Shown here piece after piece: positions 1 through 11,474 of a stretch of DNA of 64,000 nucleotides; position 1 is the first letter of the stretch; each line of letters opens with the position of its first letter. The translations under genes and the position numbers were made by a program. Below the pieces are notes generated by a model, which did not search any database, was not told the DNA's origin, and saw nothing but the letters and a program-made list of their open reading frames with translations. Source of the DNA: Protopterus annectens. Taxonomy: Eukaryota; Chordata; Ceratodontiformes; Protopteridae. The DNA lies in assembly GCF_019279795.1 (NCBI RefSeq), contig NC_056738.1, positions 399,332,408-399,396,407 of the forward strand, written 5' to 3'.

Positions 1-574
1 GAAGGTGGAAAAACAGTCAGCTGCTAGGAACAGGACAGCCCTTCACCCTCATAGACAGATTCCATTCAGTTTTCTAGGGTCCAACAGGAAGAGCAGATGA
101 AACATTATCATTGTGAACACCTACTTTCCATAACAAATGCCATACACATGCGCCCCCAAAAGGTTGCTGAACTAAACTCAACAGCACCTCCTATAAGCAA
201 CTATATGCACCCAACAAAAAGGGGGGTAGTGGGAGGGTACTAAAAGTAAGGCAGTGTGTGCCACAAATATCTACTGTTACAGGTAAGTGGAACTTACACA
301 AACACACAGCCTTAATGACATAAGGAGAAATTCCCAAAGCTAACCCAGCCTGGGAGGAGTAAGAATAAGAGTCCAGAAGCACCTGGAGCATGGTCCCTAT
401 GAAGCCTGCACTGGATCTAGAAAAGCATAATTTGTAGTATTTCATGAAGGCAAGGACTGAAGATCAAGTTGCTGCCTCTAGAATATTACTAGAGTCCACT
501 CTTTTCTGAAATGTCACTGGTGAGGAAAAGGTCCTGGAGAAAAGTGCCTTTACTTTGCCTGGTGGATGTCAGCA

Positions 575-1020
575 GCATAGCTAGGGTGGGGTGAGAGGGA
601 AAACAGCCCTGGGCATAAAGTGTTGGGGACACAATCAGCCAATCCTGATTGCTCTTTAATTTAATACCAGCTTTTAAAAGCTGGTATTGCACTTATGGTC
701 ACAAACCTGAGTGCTGTAGCACTCTGTGTGGTCTAAACTATGGCTGCATTTCAGCAAGCAGTTTGCTACAATTTTGAAATATTTTTTTTTTAACTAAAAC
801 TTGAGTGCTGTAGCACCCAGTGCAGTCAGGCTATAAACTGTAGCAACAGTTTGCTACAGTTTAAAAAAATTTTTTAACTAAAACTTGAGTGCTGAAGCTC
901 TCTGAGCAGACAGGTATAAACTGTAGCAACTGTTTGCTACATTTGCCAGTAAAAGAAATGTCCAATTTTTTTTTTTTTTTGCTGCAGGAGTAAGTAAGAG
1001 ACAGGGTATAGATCTAACTG
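575..1020 (+). repeat. Tandem-unit interspersed repeat, copy 1
   Basis: Three units of roughly 85-110 bp follow each other between about 706 and 950. Each has a gagtgctgtagcac-like start, a GTAGCAA.AGTTTGCTACA-like inverted motif and an A/T-rich tail ending near aactaaaac. A unique-looking lead segment (about 575-705) carries tgttggggacacaatcagcc and a short hairpin (accagcttttaaaagctggt, 666-685). The same arrangement occurs in reverse orientation at 60865-61265. This copy interrupts the recombinase part of DIRS copy B. No coding capacity is seen. The class is unknown; a satellite-like non-autonomous element is possible. Confidence 0.6.
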
Positions 1021-3274
1021 TAATAAGCCAATCACATACAGCTTATTACACTGAAGTGCTTTTTTTTTTTTTTTTTTTTTTTTGTGCGTTTTTCACTTGA
1101 AAAACTGAGTAGTTGTGGTGCCGATTCCCAGCACCAACCCAGGGTGTTAATTGAACCAGCTATGCTTCTGGTGGGTGTAACAAAAAATAATAACAGAAAC
1201 ACCCCACCTGCAATGAATTGCTTTGGGGTAGGTTGACCTTTCTTTGTACCAGAAAAGGAAATAAATGCTAGCCCTCCTAAAGGGCTTTGCTCTGTCAGGG
1301 TAGTACCGGAGATGCCTATGCAAATCCAAAGTCTAAAGTAACACCTAACTCTTTTACTTAGATTCCAGAAAGAACACAAGGAGATTAAAAGACTGATAGA
1401 AAGTGAGGATTGAAACCACTTTTGGCCTCACAACACAACTCTATCCCTGTGGAAAATCTGACTCACCATTACAATTTGCAGCTCAGGAACTCACCCTGCA
1501 GATGTCATAGCAATAAAACAGTTTTCCATGTTAAGTACTTACAGTAAGATCAGTGCAAGTTGCCGGCTCAAAACATGGCAAGGCCAATTTTTCCAAAATG
1601 TAGTGAGATCCCACAAGGGAGGAATTTGCTTGTGGGGGAGAGGGTCTCATATGCAATATTGTTTTCATTAACTGTTTACCAAAAAAGAAGAAAGAGGAAG
1701 AGCCATTCACATACAAGCAGTGATGGCCACTAAATGCACCTTAATGGGTGTATACAGTAAACTTTCCTGAAGTAGATCACACCAATATTTCAAGACCAGA
1801 AGGATATTATCCATAACTGACCATCTGTTTCCATTCAGGCATCACTTAGAAGACCTTGTCCATTTGTAAGCATAAGATTTTTCTAATATCAGGTTTCTTG
1901 CCTCCTTTAACACCTACTGAAAATTGTCAAGAAACAAATGCCTAAATGAAGTCCAGACTGAATCATCCAGGCTGTCAACAGAAGTTTCTCCAAATCAGGG
2001 TGCACCAGTCACCCCTGGAACTGAATGAGCAGGTCCAGCATTTGAGGAAGCCTGGTAATTGTCAATGGCCAATACCATAAACTGGGAGAACTAAGACTGC
2101 CTGGGACAATTGGGGGTCATCACAATGATCTTTGGCATTTCTTTTGAACTTTCAGAAGTACCTTGTGAATCATTGGAAAGGGTAAAAATGCAAGAAGGAA
2201 TTTTCTCTTCTCAAGATATTAGAATGCTTCTGTCTTCCAAGCATGGCTGCAAGTTGTCTGGGACATTATTACTCCAGCTGTATGTGTTGAATGGAGGTGA
2301 ACATGTCTACGAGAGGCACTTGCACTTCCCATATCTGGACTAGATCCTGGAACACCACTGCCTTTTGCTTCCATTCATGCTGGTCTGCTCAGGATCTGCT
2401 CAATCTGTCTGCCACAATGTTCTGCTCTGACAGGATGTCTGATACCTGAAGAGATAGAGAAGAGTGAAAAGTCCACTCCTAAGCTATCATTGCCAATTGG
2501 CAACCAGGGTGAGACCTTGTCCCCCTCTAGTTTATTGAATTACCACTTCACTGTGGTTATGTCTACAATTACCAGAGCAGGAGCCAGAATCCAAAGGTGG
2601 TGAGGAACTTTCAAGATGTGAAATTCCACCAATATCACCTAAATACTGATGCATTTCCATGTATCCTTGGGTCCTGAAGTGGCTAGCACTTGCATCCCCA
2701 ATGGCACAGCTCCCCAGGCAAAGTCAGATGTATCTGTCTGAACAAACTGCACTGGCATCAGAGGGGAGAAAGGAAGCCCTTGGCTGACACTCAATTGACC
2801 TATACACCACTGTAATTCTTGTCTGATGAAGGGCAGCACCGGCAACTGGAATTCCAGGAAAGAAGGTGCTGCGTCCAACATTTTTAGACATACCACTGAA
2901 TTTTTCTCATGTGAACAGTGGTAAAATGAGAATCATGGAAGCCAGCAGTCCAAAACTTTCAAGGAATTCTCTCATCGTGATGGCGTTACCCTAGCAGAAT
3001 TCTGGAAACACCATCTGGTATGACAGAACCCTATCTTCAGGCAGAAAAGCCAGACTCTTGCTGAAGTTGATTAAGCACTCCAGAAATATAAAATCTAAAG
3101 CAATAACTATAACCAGCAACCCGAGAGGTAAATCTTCCATTGCTAAAAAGTAAGTGACAAAAATAAAATATGAACACAAGCAACGGAATGAACCAGGCAA
3201 AGTCTAGACCAGAGGCAAAAAGCACAATGTCAGTAATGCTGTATGAAATCATCCACCATAGCAAAAGGTCCAAA

Positions 3275-3722
3275 AACTAAGCGATAAGAGTCTTCAAGTA
3301 ATAAAATCAATCCACAAGGTTTATTGAGAAATCGGTAAGCTCTTTCGCAGTAGAGCTTCTTCAGACCAAGTACAAACAAAAAGGGTTTACACTATATATG
3401 CACACATTATCAAAGCTTTCTCCAATCAGAGGCCACTCCAGATGATTAATAAATTAACAAGTTGCAAGCACTTAATTAAATCCTTCATCTAAAACCAATG
3501 AATATTCATTCATTCAAGTACTAGAGCAAGCAGATGAACAATACTAAAAAGGACACATGCAAGAATAGTTAATAAAAATGCATTCAAGGCTAAAACCTAT
3601 CTAAAATACCCTAAAAACAAAAACGAATGTAATGGATTGTATATTATATTATATATTGTAACCACGCACTTAAGTAAACAACACTATATAGAAACAAATA
3701 CAAAAACAAAAATAAATATATG

Positions 3723-3776
<54 letters not shown>

Positions 3777-4045
3777 AAAATAAGTATGTGCAGAGATCAT
3801 ATAAACACAAAAATCATTTATGTAACCTTCTTTTCTTTAATAAAGGGTTAATGGAAGCCCTCTCATTTAAACCTTTTCCTCTGTCAGCACGAAGGATAAC
3901 AATCCAACAAGTTTCTCTATGCTCAGTGTGTGTCAAAATGTCACCTTCTCTGACACTGGGATAAATAATCTCAATGACTCTAAAATTAAAGGTATAAGTA
4001 TTGCCCTGTTCTAACACATACTTCGAGAGTGCATTATGTAAGGAG
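3275..4045 (-). mobile_element. Penelope-like element, 3' fragment inside DIRS copy B
   Basis: On the minus strand, a reading segment at about 3840-3950 contains GDILTHTEHRETCWIV and a following GLNE motif. This is the tail commonly found after the GIY-YIG endonuclease domain in Penelope-like elements of the Neptune type. It is followed by an A/T-rich 3' region with a TA microsatellite and a characteristic 3' end near 3285-3345: ctgaagaagctctactgcga and an aataaacc-type tract in minus-strand sense. A similar 3' end occurs in the other Penelope copy at about 22380-22450. Reverse transcriptase is absent, so this is a 5'-truncated copy. DIRS sequence lies on both sides. Confidence 0.7.
3725..3773. 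repeat. (TA)n microsatellite
   Basis: An uninterrupted run of alternating T and A about 49 bp long, inside the 3' untranslated part of the Penelope fragment. Confidence 0.95.
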
Positions 4046-4285
4046 CCTAGTAACACAGGAAGCACTGTCTGCAGGGTGAACATCTTAAACTTGGGGATCT
4101 TGACAAACATTCAAAAAGGAAAGGTCCCATGCCAGTATGTACAACTGCTGTTTTGGGGAACCACAAAAATACTAGAAAAGAAACCTCTTGCTCGTTTTGA
4201 AGAAGGGGACATTCTATGACCCCTGAGTCCACCATTTTCTGGAGAATAGAGTAGATCCAGTCTCTGAGGAAGCTTGCGGTAATTT

Positions 4286-6720
4286 CCCCTTACCATTTCC
4301 AAGAGAAGGGAGAACCACAGTTGCTTGAGCTAGAGGGGAGTCACCACAATGATCTTGGGGGATTTCTTCTGAATCTTCAGAAGTACCCTGGATATTACTG
4401 GAATGGGGTAAAAAGCAAATGGGAATATTCTTGTCTTAGTAGAGAAAATGCATCTGTCTTACAGGCCTTATTGCATGAAGTCCTGGAGCATAATCTTGCC
4501 AGTTGATTGTTCACAGAAGAGGGAAATGGATCTATTCGAGACACTCCCAACAGCTGGATCAGATCTTTTAAGACCCCCTCATATAGTTTCCATTTTTGAG
4601 GGTCTGCCCTTGTCCTGCTCAGCTTGTCTGACACAGTTTTGCTCTGATAGAATGTATGATACCTGTATAGTGAGATTGTGCAATGAAGCTACATCTCAAG
4701 CTATGATAGCTAGTCCACAAAGGGGGTATGACCTGGTACCCCTTGCTTTCTGATGTGCCACATGACTCTAGTATTGTCTATAACAACTTGAAGAGGTCCT
4801 GGGGACCAAAAGTGATTCAGAGAGTTGAGCCTTCATCATGGTAAGCATCTGTTTTATATTTATGTGCTTGCATCTGGCAATGGTGTTGCACACTCCTTGC
4901 ATTTTTAACCCCTCCTGAAATTGCTCCCCATGCAAATTCTGATGCATCTGTGGTGACAGGCTGCTTTGGATCAGGGAAGAAGGGGAAACCTATATTTAAG
5001 GATATTTGCCATCTCTATCAAGTAACTTCTGATCTGACAAACCTCAGTACTGGGATTTGAAAAGAAAGGATGTTGGTGCTAGGGCCAAAGAGACTTCAGA
5101 TACCATTGTATCTTTCTCATGTGAATTCTTGCCAGGGGTACCATAAGAATCACAGATGCCATGAGACCCAAACTCTTCAGGTATTATCTCACAGTGTCCA
5201 AAGTCTGAGTGGAAAACCTTTGAAAGGGATCTTGATAAAGATCTATTTTTTTCCTCTGGAAGAAAAGCTTTTTAAATTCAGGCTTTGAGCTAATACTTCA
5301 GGAACACAAATGTGTGTGAAAGAGTCAAGGATTTTTGAATGTTCTTTTGGAATTCCAGCTTGTGTAAGAGAACTCCTGACACTTTGGAAAATACTCTGCA
5401 AAGATAAACAAGTCATCTAAATATGGAAAAATGTAGATACCCTGTAGCCTGCAATGAGCTATAACTGAAGCTAGACACTTTGTGAACACTCCTAGTGCAG
5501 TGGATAGTCCAAAAGTAATCCAGACACACAAAACCTTAAAAAATGCTTGAAGTCTGAATGAATTGGGATGTGGTGATAAGCATCTTTTAAATCTACTATT
5601 ACGAAGAAACTTGAATGAGGAAGAAGACATATGTTGTGAAGTGACATAATTTTGAATTTGTACACTATCATAAAAAGGTTTAGGAAAGAAAGATCCGGAA
5701 CTGGTCTCCAGGCATTTTCTTTCTTTGGCACTAAAACACCCTTCAATAAAAACCTTTTACCACCTGGGAAGGAGGAAATGTTTCTATCACTCCCTGGGAC
5801 AGCAAGTGATGAAGAACAGGTAGAAATAAAATAGTCTGGTCTAGTGGATAAGGGATTACCACATGGAAGAGAGAAATTTCATGCCACTGCCATCTGCAAC
5901 CTTGATGAATGACTTTCAGAACCAATTTGTCTGAAACTATCTATTGCCAAACAGAAAATTGGAGATTCACACTTTCTGGAAGGGAAATGGGACTGTGACT
6001 GTGGACAAGGTCCCTTAAATATTCATTCTGTCTTGATGACAGTCTTTGGTTTTGGGAGATTTCAGAATACATTTTGGAATCCCTTTTCCATTTCTTCTTA
6101 AACACTGGTTTACATGCATTTTGTTGAGACTGTTTATTTATTTTATTTATTTATTTATTTTTTTTGCCAAAATTGGATGAGGGGTTAGAGACTCTCTTAG
6201 AAAATTTGGAAAAGGCACAAAAAATTTTGGAGATTCCCTGTATCAACTTACCCCTTTCATCACACTTTTTGATCACCTTTGCAGAGCAACCAAAAATCAT
6301 CCAAAGGAGAATTAAAAATCTCATTTTTAACATCATCCTGGGGAGTTCTGGGAATGCAACCAGGCAAACCTCCTCAAAAGTGCCAGTGGCCATAGCCCTG
6401 GAAGAAGCATCAACAAAGTCACACACATACTGTAAATAATGAGTAGTGATTTGTGTAGCAAAACTAACTAAATTATTTGATGCAGATCTTTCTTCACAAG
6501 AAGAAATTGCAGACAAAACATTCCTCATACTTTCACAATTAAAACAAATTTTAACATATTAGTCTAACAATTCAAAATCCTGAAAATCAAAACTGAGGAA
6601 ACACACCTTTTTCCATACTTATCAATAGTCTTGTCATCCTTATCAGAAACAGCAGAATTGGAATTAACTAAATTTTTAGAAGTAGTACGATTAACTAACT
6701 GCTGTGTCAGTTTTGGGGAC
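4286..6720 (-). mobile_element. DIRS-type retrotransposon copy A, internal fragment
   Basis: A minus-strand fossil without visible terminal repeats. Visible parts in element order are the C-terminal half of gag (about 6150-6720), reverse transcriptase with LVPKKENAWRPV near the start and the YLDD catalytic motif (about 5325-5760), an RNase H-like TTDASEFAWG stretch (about 4890-5010), and the post-RNase H linker (about 4300-4640). No recombinase part is seen. It joins copy C near 6720 and copy B near 4285, both in the same orientation. The copy is broken in several places and looks old. Confidence 0.72.
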
Positions 6721-7320
6721 AGTGGTATAAAAACTTAAAAAATGAAAGAAGGCATATTTTTCCAGGCTGTCTTCTGTCTGTTCCTGGTGCAAAATTTATG
6801 TAGGTGTGTGTTTTTCTCGGATGCAAAGAGGTCCACCTGTGGAACTCCCCAAGTTTGGGTAATGGTTGAAAAATCTATGAATGCAGTTGCCAGTTGTGGG
6901 GGTCCGTCAGATTTCTGCTCAGATGGTCTGCCAGAACATTTTGAACTCCTGAGAGGTATTGTGTTCTCAGTTGCAACTCCATGGAATGTGCTGTTTCCCA
7001 GATTTGCATTGCTAGATGGTACAAGTGGCAGGAATGTGTCCCTCCCTGTCTATGTACCACATTACCATATATTGTCTGTCTTTATTGGCAGGACACCTAG
7101 TGTCCATATTTCCTTGAAGGCTAATCAAGCCCTTTAGCACTGCCATGAGTTCCTTCCAATTGATGTGTCTGTCCTGGGAGTTAAAATCCCACTTTCCCAG
7201 GGTTCGGAGGTTCTGGAAGGGAACCCTCTAGGCTGTCTCTGAGGCATATGTGGTTAGGGTTTGACCCTGTGGGGAGAATTTGAAGGGGAGGCCCTGATTC
7301 TAAGAGCAAGCCTGCACCCA

Positions 7321-8016
7321 TCATGCAAACTCTTGTTTGAGGCAAGGGATCAGAGGAATCTTGGTCTCTAGGGAATGTGAGCTCTGACACCATATATTCT
7401 TAAAGTACCACTGGAGCTTCCTTGTGTGTAGTCTGGCAAGGGGAACCATGAGGATACATGAAGCCATGTATCCCACAGCTTGCAGGAATTCCCTTGCTGA
7501 GATGCAATCCCTCAATTGGATCCTGTGGAAATAATCAGACAGAAGGGAAACTTTCTCTGGAGGGAGGAATGCCTTTTGGAGAGCGAAGTCCAGAAGGGCC
7601 CCCAGGAAAACAATATTTTGGGCAGGTGAGGTGTTGGGTTTCTGGAGGTTCATTGTAAACCCCATGGAAAACAGAAGGTTATAGGTGAATTTGAGGTCCT
7701 TCAGGAGTTTTGCCTGATCTGTGGACTGTATGAGGCAGTCATCTAGGTAAGGATAGATTTGGATCCCCCTGGTCCTGCAGAAGGCTACTGGTGGTGTCAG
7801 GCACTTTGTGAACACTCTTGGTGTGGCAGATAAGCAAAAGGGCAGTTCAGAAAATATATAGTGACTGGATTCTGCCCTGAAGTGAAGAAATCTTCTATGA
7901 GACTCCTGAATAGGAATGTGCAGGTGAGCATCTTTTAAGTCTAGAGAGACCATGAAGGCCTGGGGGGGTATCATGCACAGTAACTTTTTAAGTGTTAACA
8001 GTTTGAACTTTGGCAC
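7321..8016 (-). pseudogene. DIRS copy C reverse transcriptase domain (fossil)
   Basis: This reading segment of about 230 residues carries the DIRS reverse transcriptase landmarks in order: SLDLKDAHLHIPI (first catalytic aspartate block), LPFCLSATPRVFTKCL, IYPYLDDCLI (catalytic YxDD) and IVFLGALLDF. In DIRS elements this enzyme copies the element RNA into DNA, followed by RNase H. The flanking gag and RNase H parts are on the same strand. It is part of a broken copy. Confidence 0.85.
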
Positions 8017-9091
8017 CAGGAGGAACTTAGAGATTGGACAGATCCAAAATGGGGTGCCAAGAACCTTCCTTTCTGGGGAACAGGAAGAGCTTGGAGTAAA
8101 ATCCTTTCCAGTGTTGATCTGCAGGGACCAGTTCTACTGCTGATGAGCATAGGATTTGGATTTGAGCCAAGGCCTCTGTTTTTTTATTTTGAGGAACATC
8201 TGGATAACCAGAGTATTTTAAATGCTCTTTGAAAATCAGTTTGTATCCATTTGCAATAATGTCTAGAACACACCTGTCTAAGGTAAGGAGGGCCCAGGTA
8301 TGTATGAAAAGAGATAGCCTTCCTCCTAGCTTTCGGATGGGAGTGGTGGGAAGAGTAGCTGAGTCACTGTTGCTCTCTGGATGTGGCTTGGAGTCAAGAA
8401 CTCCCTTGTCTGCGGGCTTCTGTGGTCCATTGTTTGTCTGCCTCTTTGCAGCTGTTGCTTCTGTCTATAAGGCCTATACCTTTGGGGTTCCCTATGCCTA
8501 TTCCTAGGCTGGGAGGGAAAGGACCAGTGTTTGGCAGAAAAATTTCTACTAAATCTGGGAGGTTGCACCTGTATGAAATCTTTTACTGTCTGCATTGACT
8601 TTGCTTTACCCTTATCTTGTTAAGTACTTCTACTGCCTTCAGCTCAAATAGAACTTCTTTGTCCAGGGAAGCATCCAACAGGTTAGACTTAACATGGTCT
8701 GGAGGAGTTTGCTCAAGGAGCCAAACATGTCTTGTAATAACAGATCCAGTTGTAGCAGCCCTGCAAGATGCTTCCATGGCAACTAACCCCAATGGAGGGA
8801 ATGTCTGGCTACATGAGCACCTGAATGACAGAGATCAGACAATTCCTTGGAAAGTTTTTTATCTTCAAGGGTAGACACCTTTTGTTTGAGTTGTTCAAGG
8901 ATAGTCTGTTGATACTTAATGATATGAAATTGGCAGTTTAGAGCCCTCATGAGTGGCAGATGTATACATTTTTTATCTGTGGGAAGCGGGTTTCTGCTGG
9001 TGAGCTGGACCTAGCTCCCTTTGGTCCTGGAGTGATCACTTCTGGGTCAGCAGTAGGGTTTTTATACAGGTATTTATGGGAATCCTGAACA

Positions 9092-10258
9092 CTAAAACCT
9101 GTCTGGTTTATGTGTGGCAGGTGGGAGGGAGTCAGGTTTTAAGGAGGATTCCAGGAAGACATCCTCCACTACTTCCAGAATTGGGGGAATAGCCAGAGGC
9201 TTGTGTTCAGGCAAGTCCAGGAACTCCTTAACTCTCTTCTTTGTTTGTGGGTAGTCTTGAATCTGGAATCTTTCCCACTGAAAATATTGTCTCATGGCAT
9301 GGAGGGAGTCTCCAAAGGTGAAATCCTCAGGGGGAGAAGCAGAAGGGAGGAATTCATCAGAGTCAGAATCCTCATATGATGTATAAGGGGGGGGGCCTTC
9401 CTCAGACCCAGAGTCTCCAAGATCAAGGTCTTTCTCAGAAAGAAAAGGATCCTGGTAAATTTCTGGGGGGGGGGGCACTTTTCCTTTTACCAGGGGAATT
9501 AGCCCCTGGAGCTTGCCTTGATCTGACAATGGAGATTATGTCCTCAACTAGTTTAATTAAATCCTGCTGGGACCCCTGTGAAGTGGAGCTAGAAGGCCTA
9601 GCTGAAGGCCTTGATGCAGAAACTTTCCGAAGAGTGGCTAAGGCCTTAGGCCTAAGGGCATCTGGCGACCTGATGCCTGTCCCATCTCTTGTGAATGTTG
9701 AATGAGCACCAGAACTGGAGTGGGCCAAGGCCTAGTAGCAGAGTCTCTGAGTTGTGTATGCTCCTCAGAAGCAAAGGCCTGTAGAGCAGTTCTAGACCTG
9801 ACTGATGAGCCAATGTCTAAGGCTATGCAGAGGTTGAAGGTACTAACAGCATGTCAGACTCCAAAAACGTCTCGACAGAAGCCTGAGCCACCAGTACAGA
9901 AAAAGAAGAGGGCTGCATAACCACCTCACCTTTCTCAACAATCACACACCTGGAGGGAGAAGCAGGCAGTGAATGACTGTCATCCAAAGACCTAAGCTTT
10001 TGTTTCTTTTCTTTCTTCCGCTTAGGAAGGTCAGATTCTGTACAACTGACGGGCACCATAGACAGGTTGCTGGCTTAGGAACTTATCTAGAAATTCAGCT
10101 GTACACCTAACAGTCCTTGTATTAAAAAATACATAGGAATGACAACTAGGGATGTTGTGGTCTGGGCCTAGGCAAGTAACACAAAGGGAATAAAAGTCTC
10201 TGTGTGGGATCTGTTTACCACAATGGAGACAGTTATTGACTTTATCTGACATGATCAA
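9092..10258 (-). pseudogene. DIRS copy C gag region (fossil)
   Basis: The gag-like structural protein region. The start at about 10031-10258 holds cysteines and histidines spaced like copies D and E (see the cysteine-cluster finding). The middle part is acidic and serine/proline rich, with PPEDFTFGD as a landmark shared with copies D and E. Function is inferred from position upstream of reverse transcriptase in the DIRS layout. It is broken. Confidence 0.7.
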
Positions 10259-10691
10259 AGGAAATAAAAAAGTTCCCCAACAGGGTACTTATTGACGACA
10301 TTTTTCTCTGATATAGACCGACCAATGTACTTGAATATAGCTTTGGCCTCCGTGGCAAGAAAAGACCGATATCATGATGCAGGCTGGTGATCCCGGTCAG
10401 GGCGTCCGCCAGCCTGGGAACCGGAAAGAATTTTCTCTGTTAGTTGGGCCAGCTGAGGGCTTTCATGGCAGGAAATCTCAATACTCAAGCCTGCAACAGT
10501 GAAACATGAAGAACATCAGCACAAGCCAACCGTCAATCCTCTAAAGTCTCAGAAGGGCATACTCTTCAGTGGCAGGAAAATTCTGAAGGGCTTGGCACCC
10601 AAACTTGACTTTTTTTTTCAGCTCAGCTCAAGTTGACTAAAAAATTTTGGGTGCATGGAAAGTGCAATGAAGCTTTGGAAACTGGCCAGCT

Positions 10692-10967
10692 GTTATATCC
10701 TATGGAGGATATACTCCAAACAGCTAAGGCTAATGCAGCAGCGATCATTTGAAAATCTACCATTATGGTTAAGTTTACTTGCACAACTGTACTTAATACA
10801 CTTAGGAATCATGAATCTACACACATCAAACTATATCCTGTGCAGGACATAACTCATATTGCTAAGGCTACTACAGCAGTGATCATTTGAACATCTACTG
10901 TATGTTAAGTTTACTTGCACAGCTGTACTTTACACACTTATGAATCATGAGTCTACACACACAAAAG
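10692..10967. repeat. Two-copy tandem repeat, unit about 138 bp
   Basis: Units at about 10692-10829 and 10830-10967 share a run of matching segments: atatcct, gctaaggct, gatcatttga, gttaagtttacttgcaca and aatcatga.tctacacaca. The two copies differ at roughly one base in six by eye. No coding or known repeat signature is recognised. It lies between the right end of DIRS copy C and the 3' end of the nested LINE. Confidence 0.75.
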
Positions 10968-11474
10968 TGTTGCTAGAAATTGCACTAGTAAAATACAGGG
11001 ATAAAACCCTAACTATGCCCCAGCTGAATCAAAATTCATTAATAACATTAGAACTCAGCAAAACTGTCAGGAGAATGAATGTGGGATGGTATGGGGGAAA
11101 CTGAGGCTATCCAATGCCACAATACCACAGAGAAGGGGAAGCAGTGCAAAAGGTGATCCCATGGAAGGGCATTCACCCATCAAGTGCTTCAGCTGTAGCT
11201 CTTGTCACTAGTGTACAGCAGCAAGCACTCACACTGGGGGAGGGCATTGTAGTCCTCTCAGTGATCAGAGTCATCTATCCCTTATAAATATGCCATCATT
11301 TTTGGGATGATGGTGAAGGCAAAACCCACCTTTGAGGCTGCCTGTATGATGGCCTCTCCCAGCCTGCTCTCACCCTCATTACAGAATACACAAGATGAGG
11401 TAATGAATGGGCAAGGCTGGTATTAGGAGGCTTGATGGTCTTCATGCACAATGAGAAAAAACATATAGAAAAAT
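10968..11474. other. Unassigned sequence
   Basis: About 500 bp between the tandem repeat and the LINE 3' end. I see no open frame with a recognisable product, no terminal repeats and no simple repeat here. Confidence 0.6.

Larger units (their letters stand above)
1..4285 (-). mobile_element. DIRS-type retrotransposon copy B, decayed, runs off the left edge
   Basis: This is a fossil tyrosine-recombinase (YR) retrotransposon read on the minus strand. From high to low coordinate the visible parts are the start of reverse transcriptase (about 4040-4285), the end of reverse transcriptase and an RNase H-like stretch with a TDTSDFAWG motif (about 2640-3110), a linker matching copy A (about 2100-2560), and recombinase segments (about 1150-1330 and 1530-1720). 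Sequence around 255-320 matches the internal complementary region of copy D, so the outer terminal repeat probably lies just left of base 1. A Penelope-like 3' fragment (3275-4045) and a tandem-unit repeat (about 575-1020) are inserted in it. The copy is broken in many places and looks old. It abuts copy A near 4285. Confidence 0.75.
6721..10519 (-). mobile_element. DIRS-type retrotransposon copy C, 5' two thirds
   Basis: A minus-strand fossil whose right end (about 10370-10519) matches the right terminal repeat of copy D, including gcaacagtgaaaca.gaagaacatc. Then follow gag starting near 10258 with a CLHCGKQIPH cysteine cluster, an acidic gag middle (9092-9529), the gag end with VQPPRFSR (about 8480-8600), reverse transcriptase with YLDD (7321-8016), and RNase H/linker with NVLADHLSRN (about 6875-7060). 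The recombinase and left terminal repeat are not visible. It belongs to the same subfamily as A, B and D. It is broken, with several breaks. Confidence 0.8.

Noticed and set aside
706-950. CRISPR-like array because of regularly spaced repeats
   Set aside because: Units are diverged, directly joined and without unique spacers; the setting is a vertebrate genome.
1032-1379. Minus-strand 115-codon open frame as a gene
   Set aside because: It is an off-frame reading of the DIRS copy B recombinase region ending in a poly-lysine run from a T tract.
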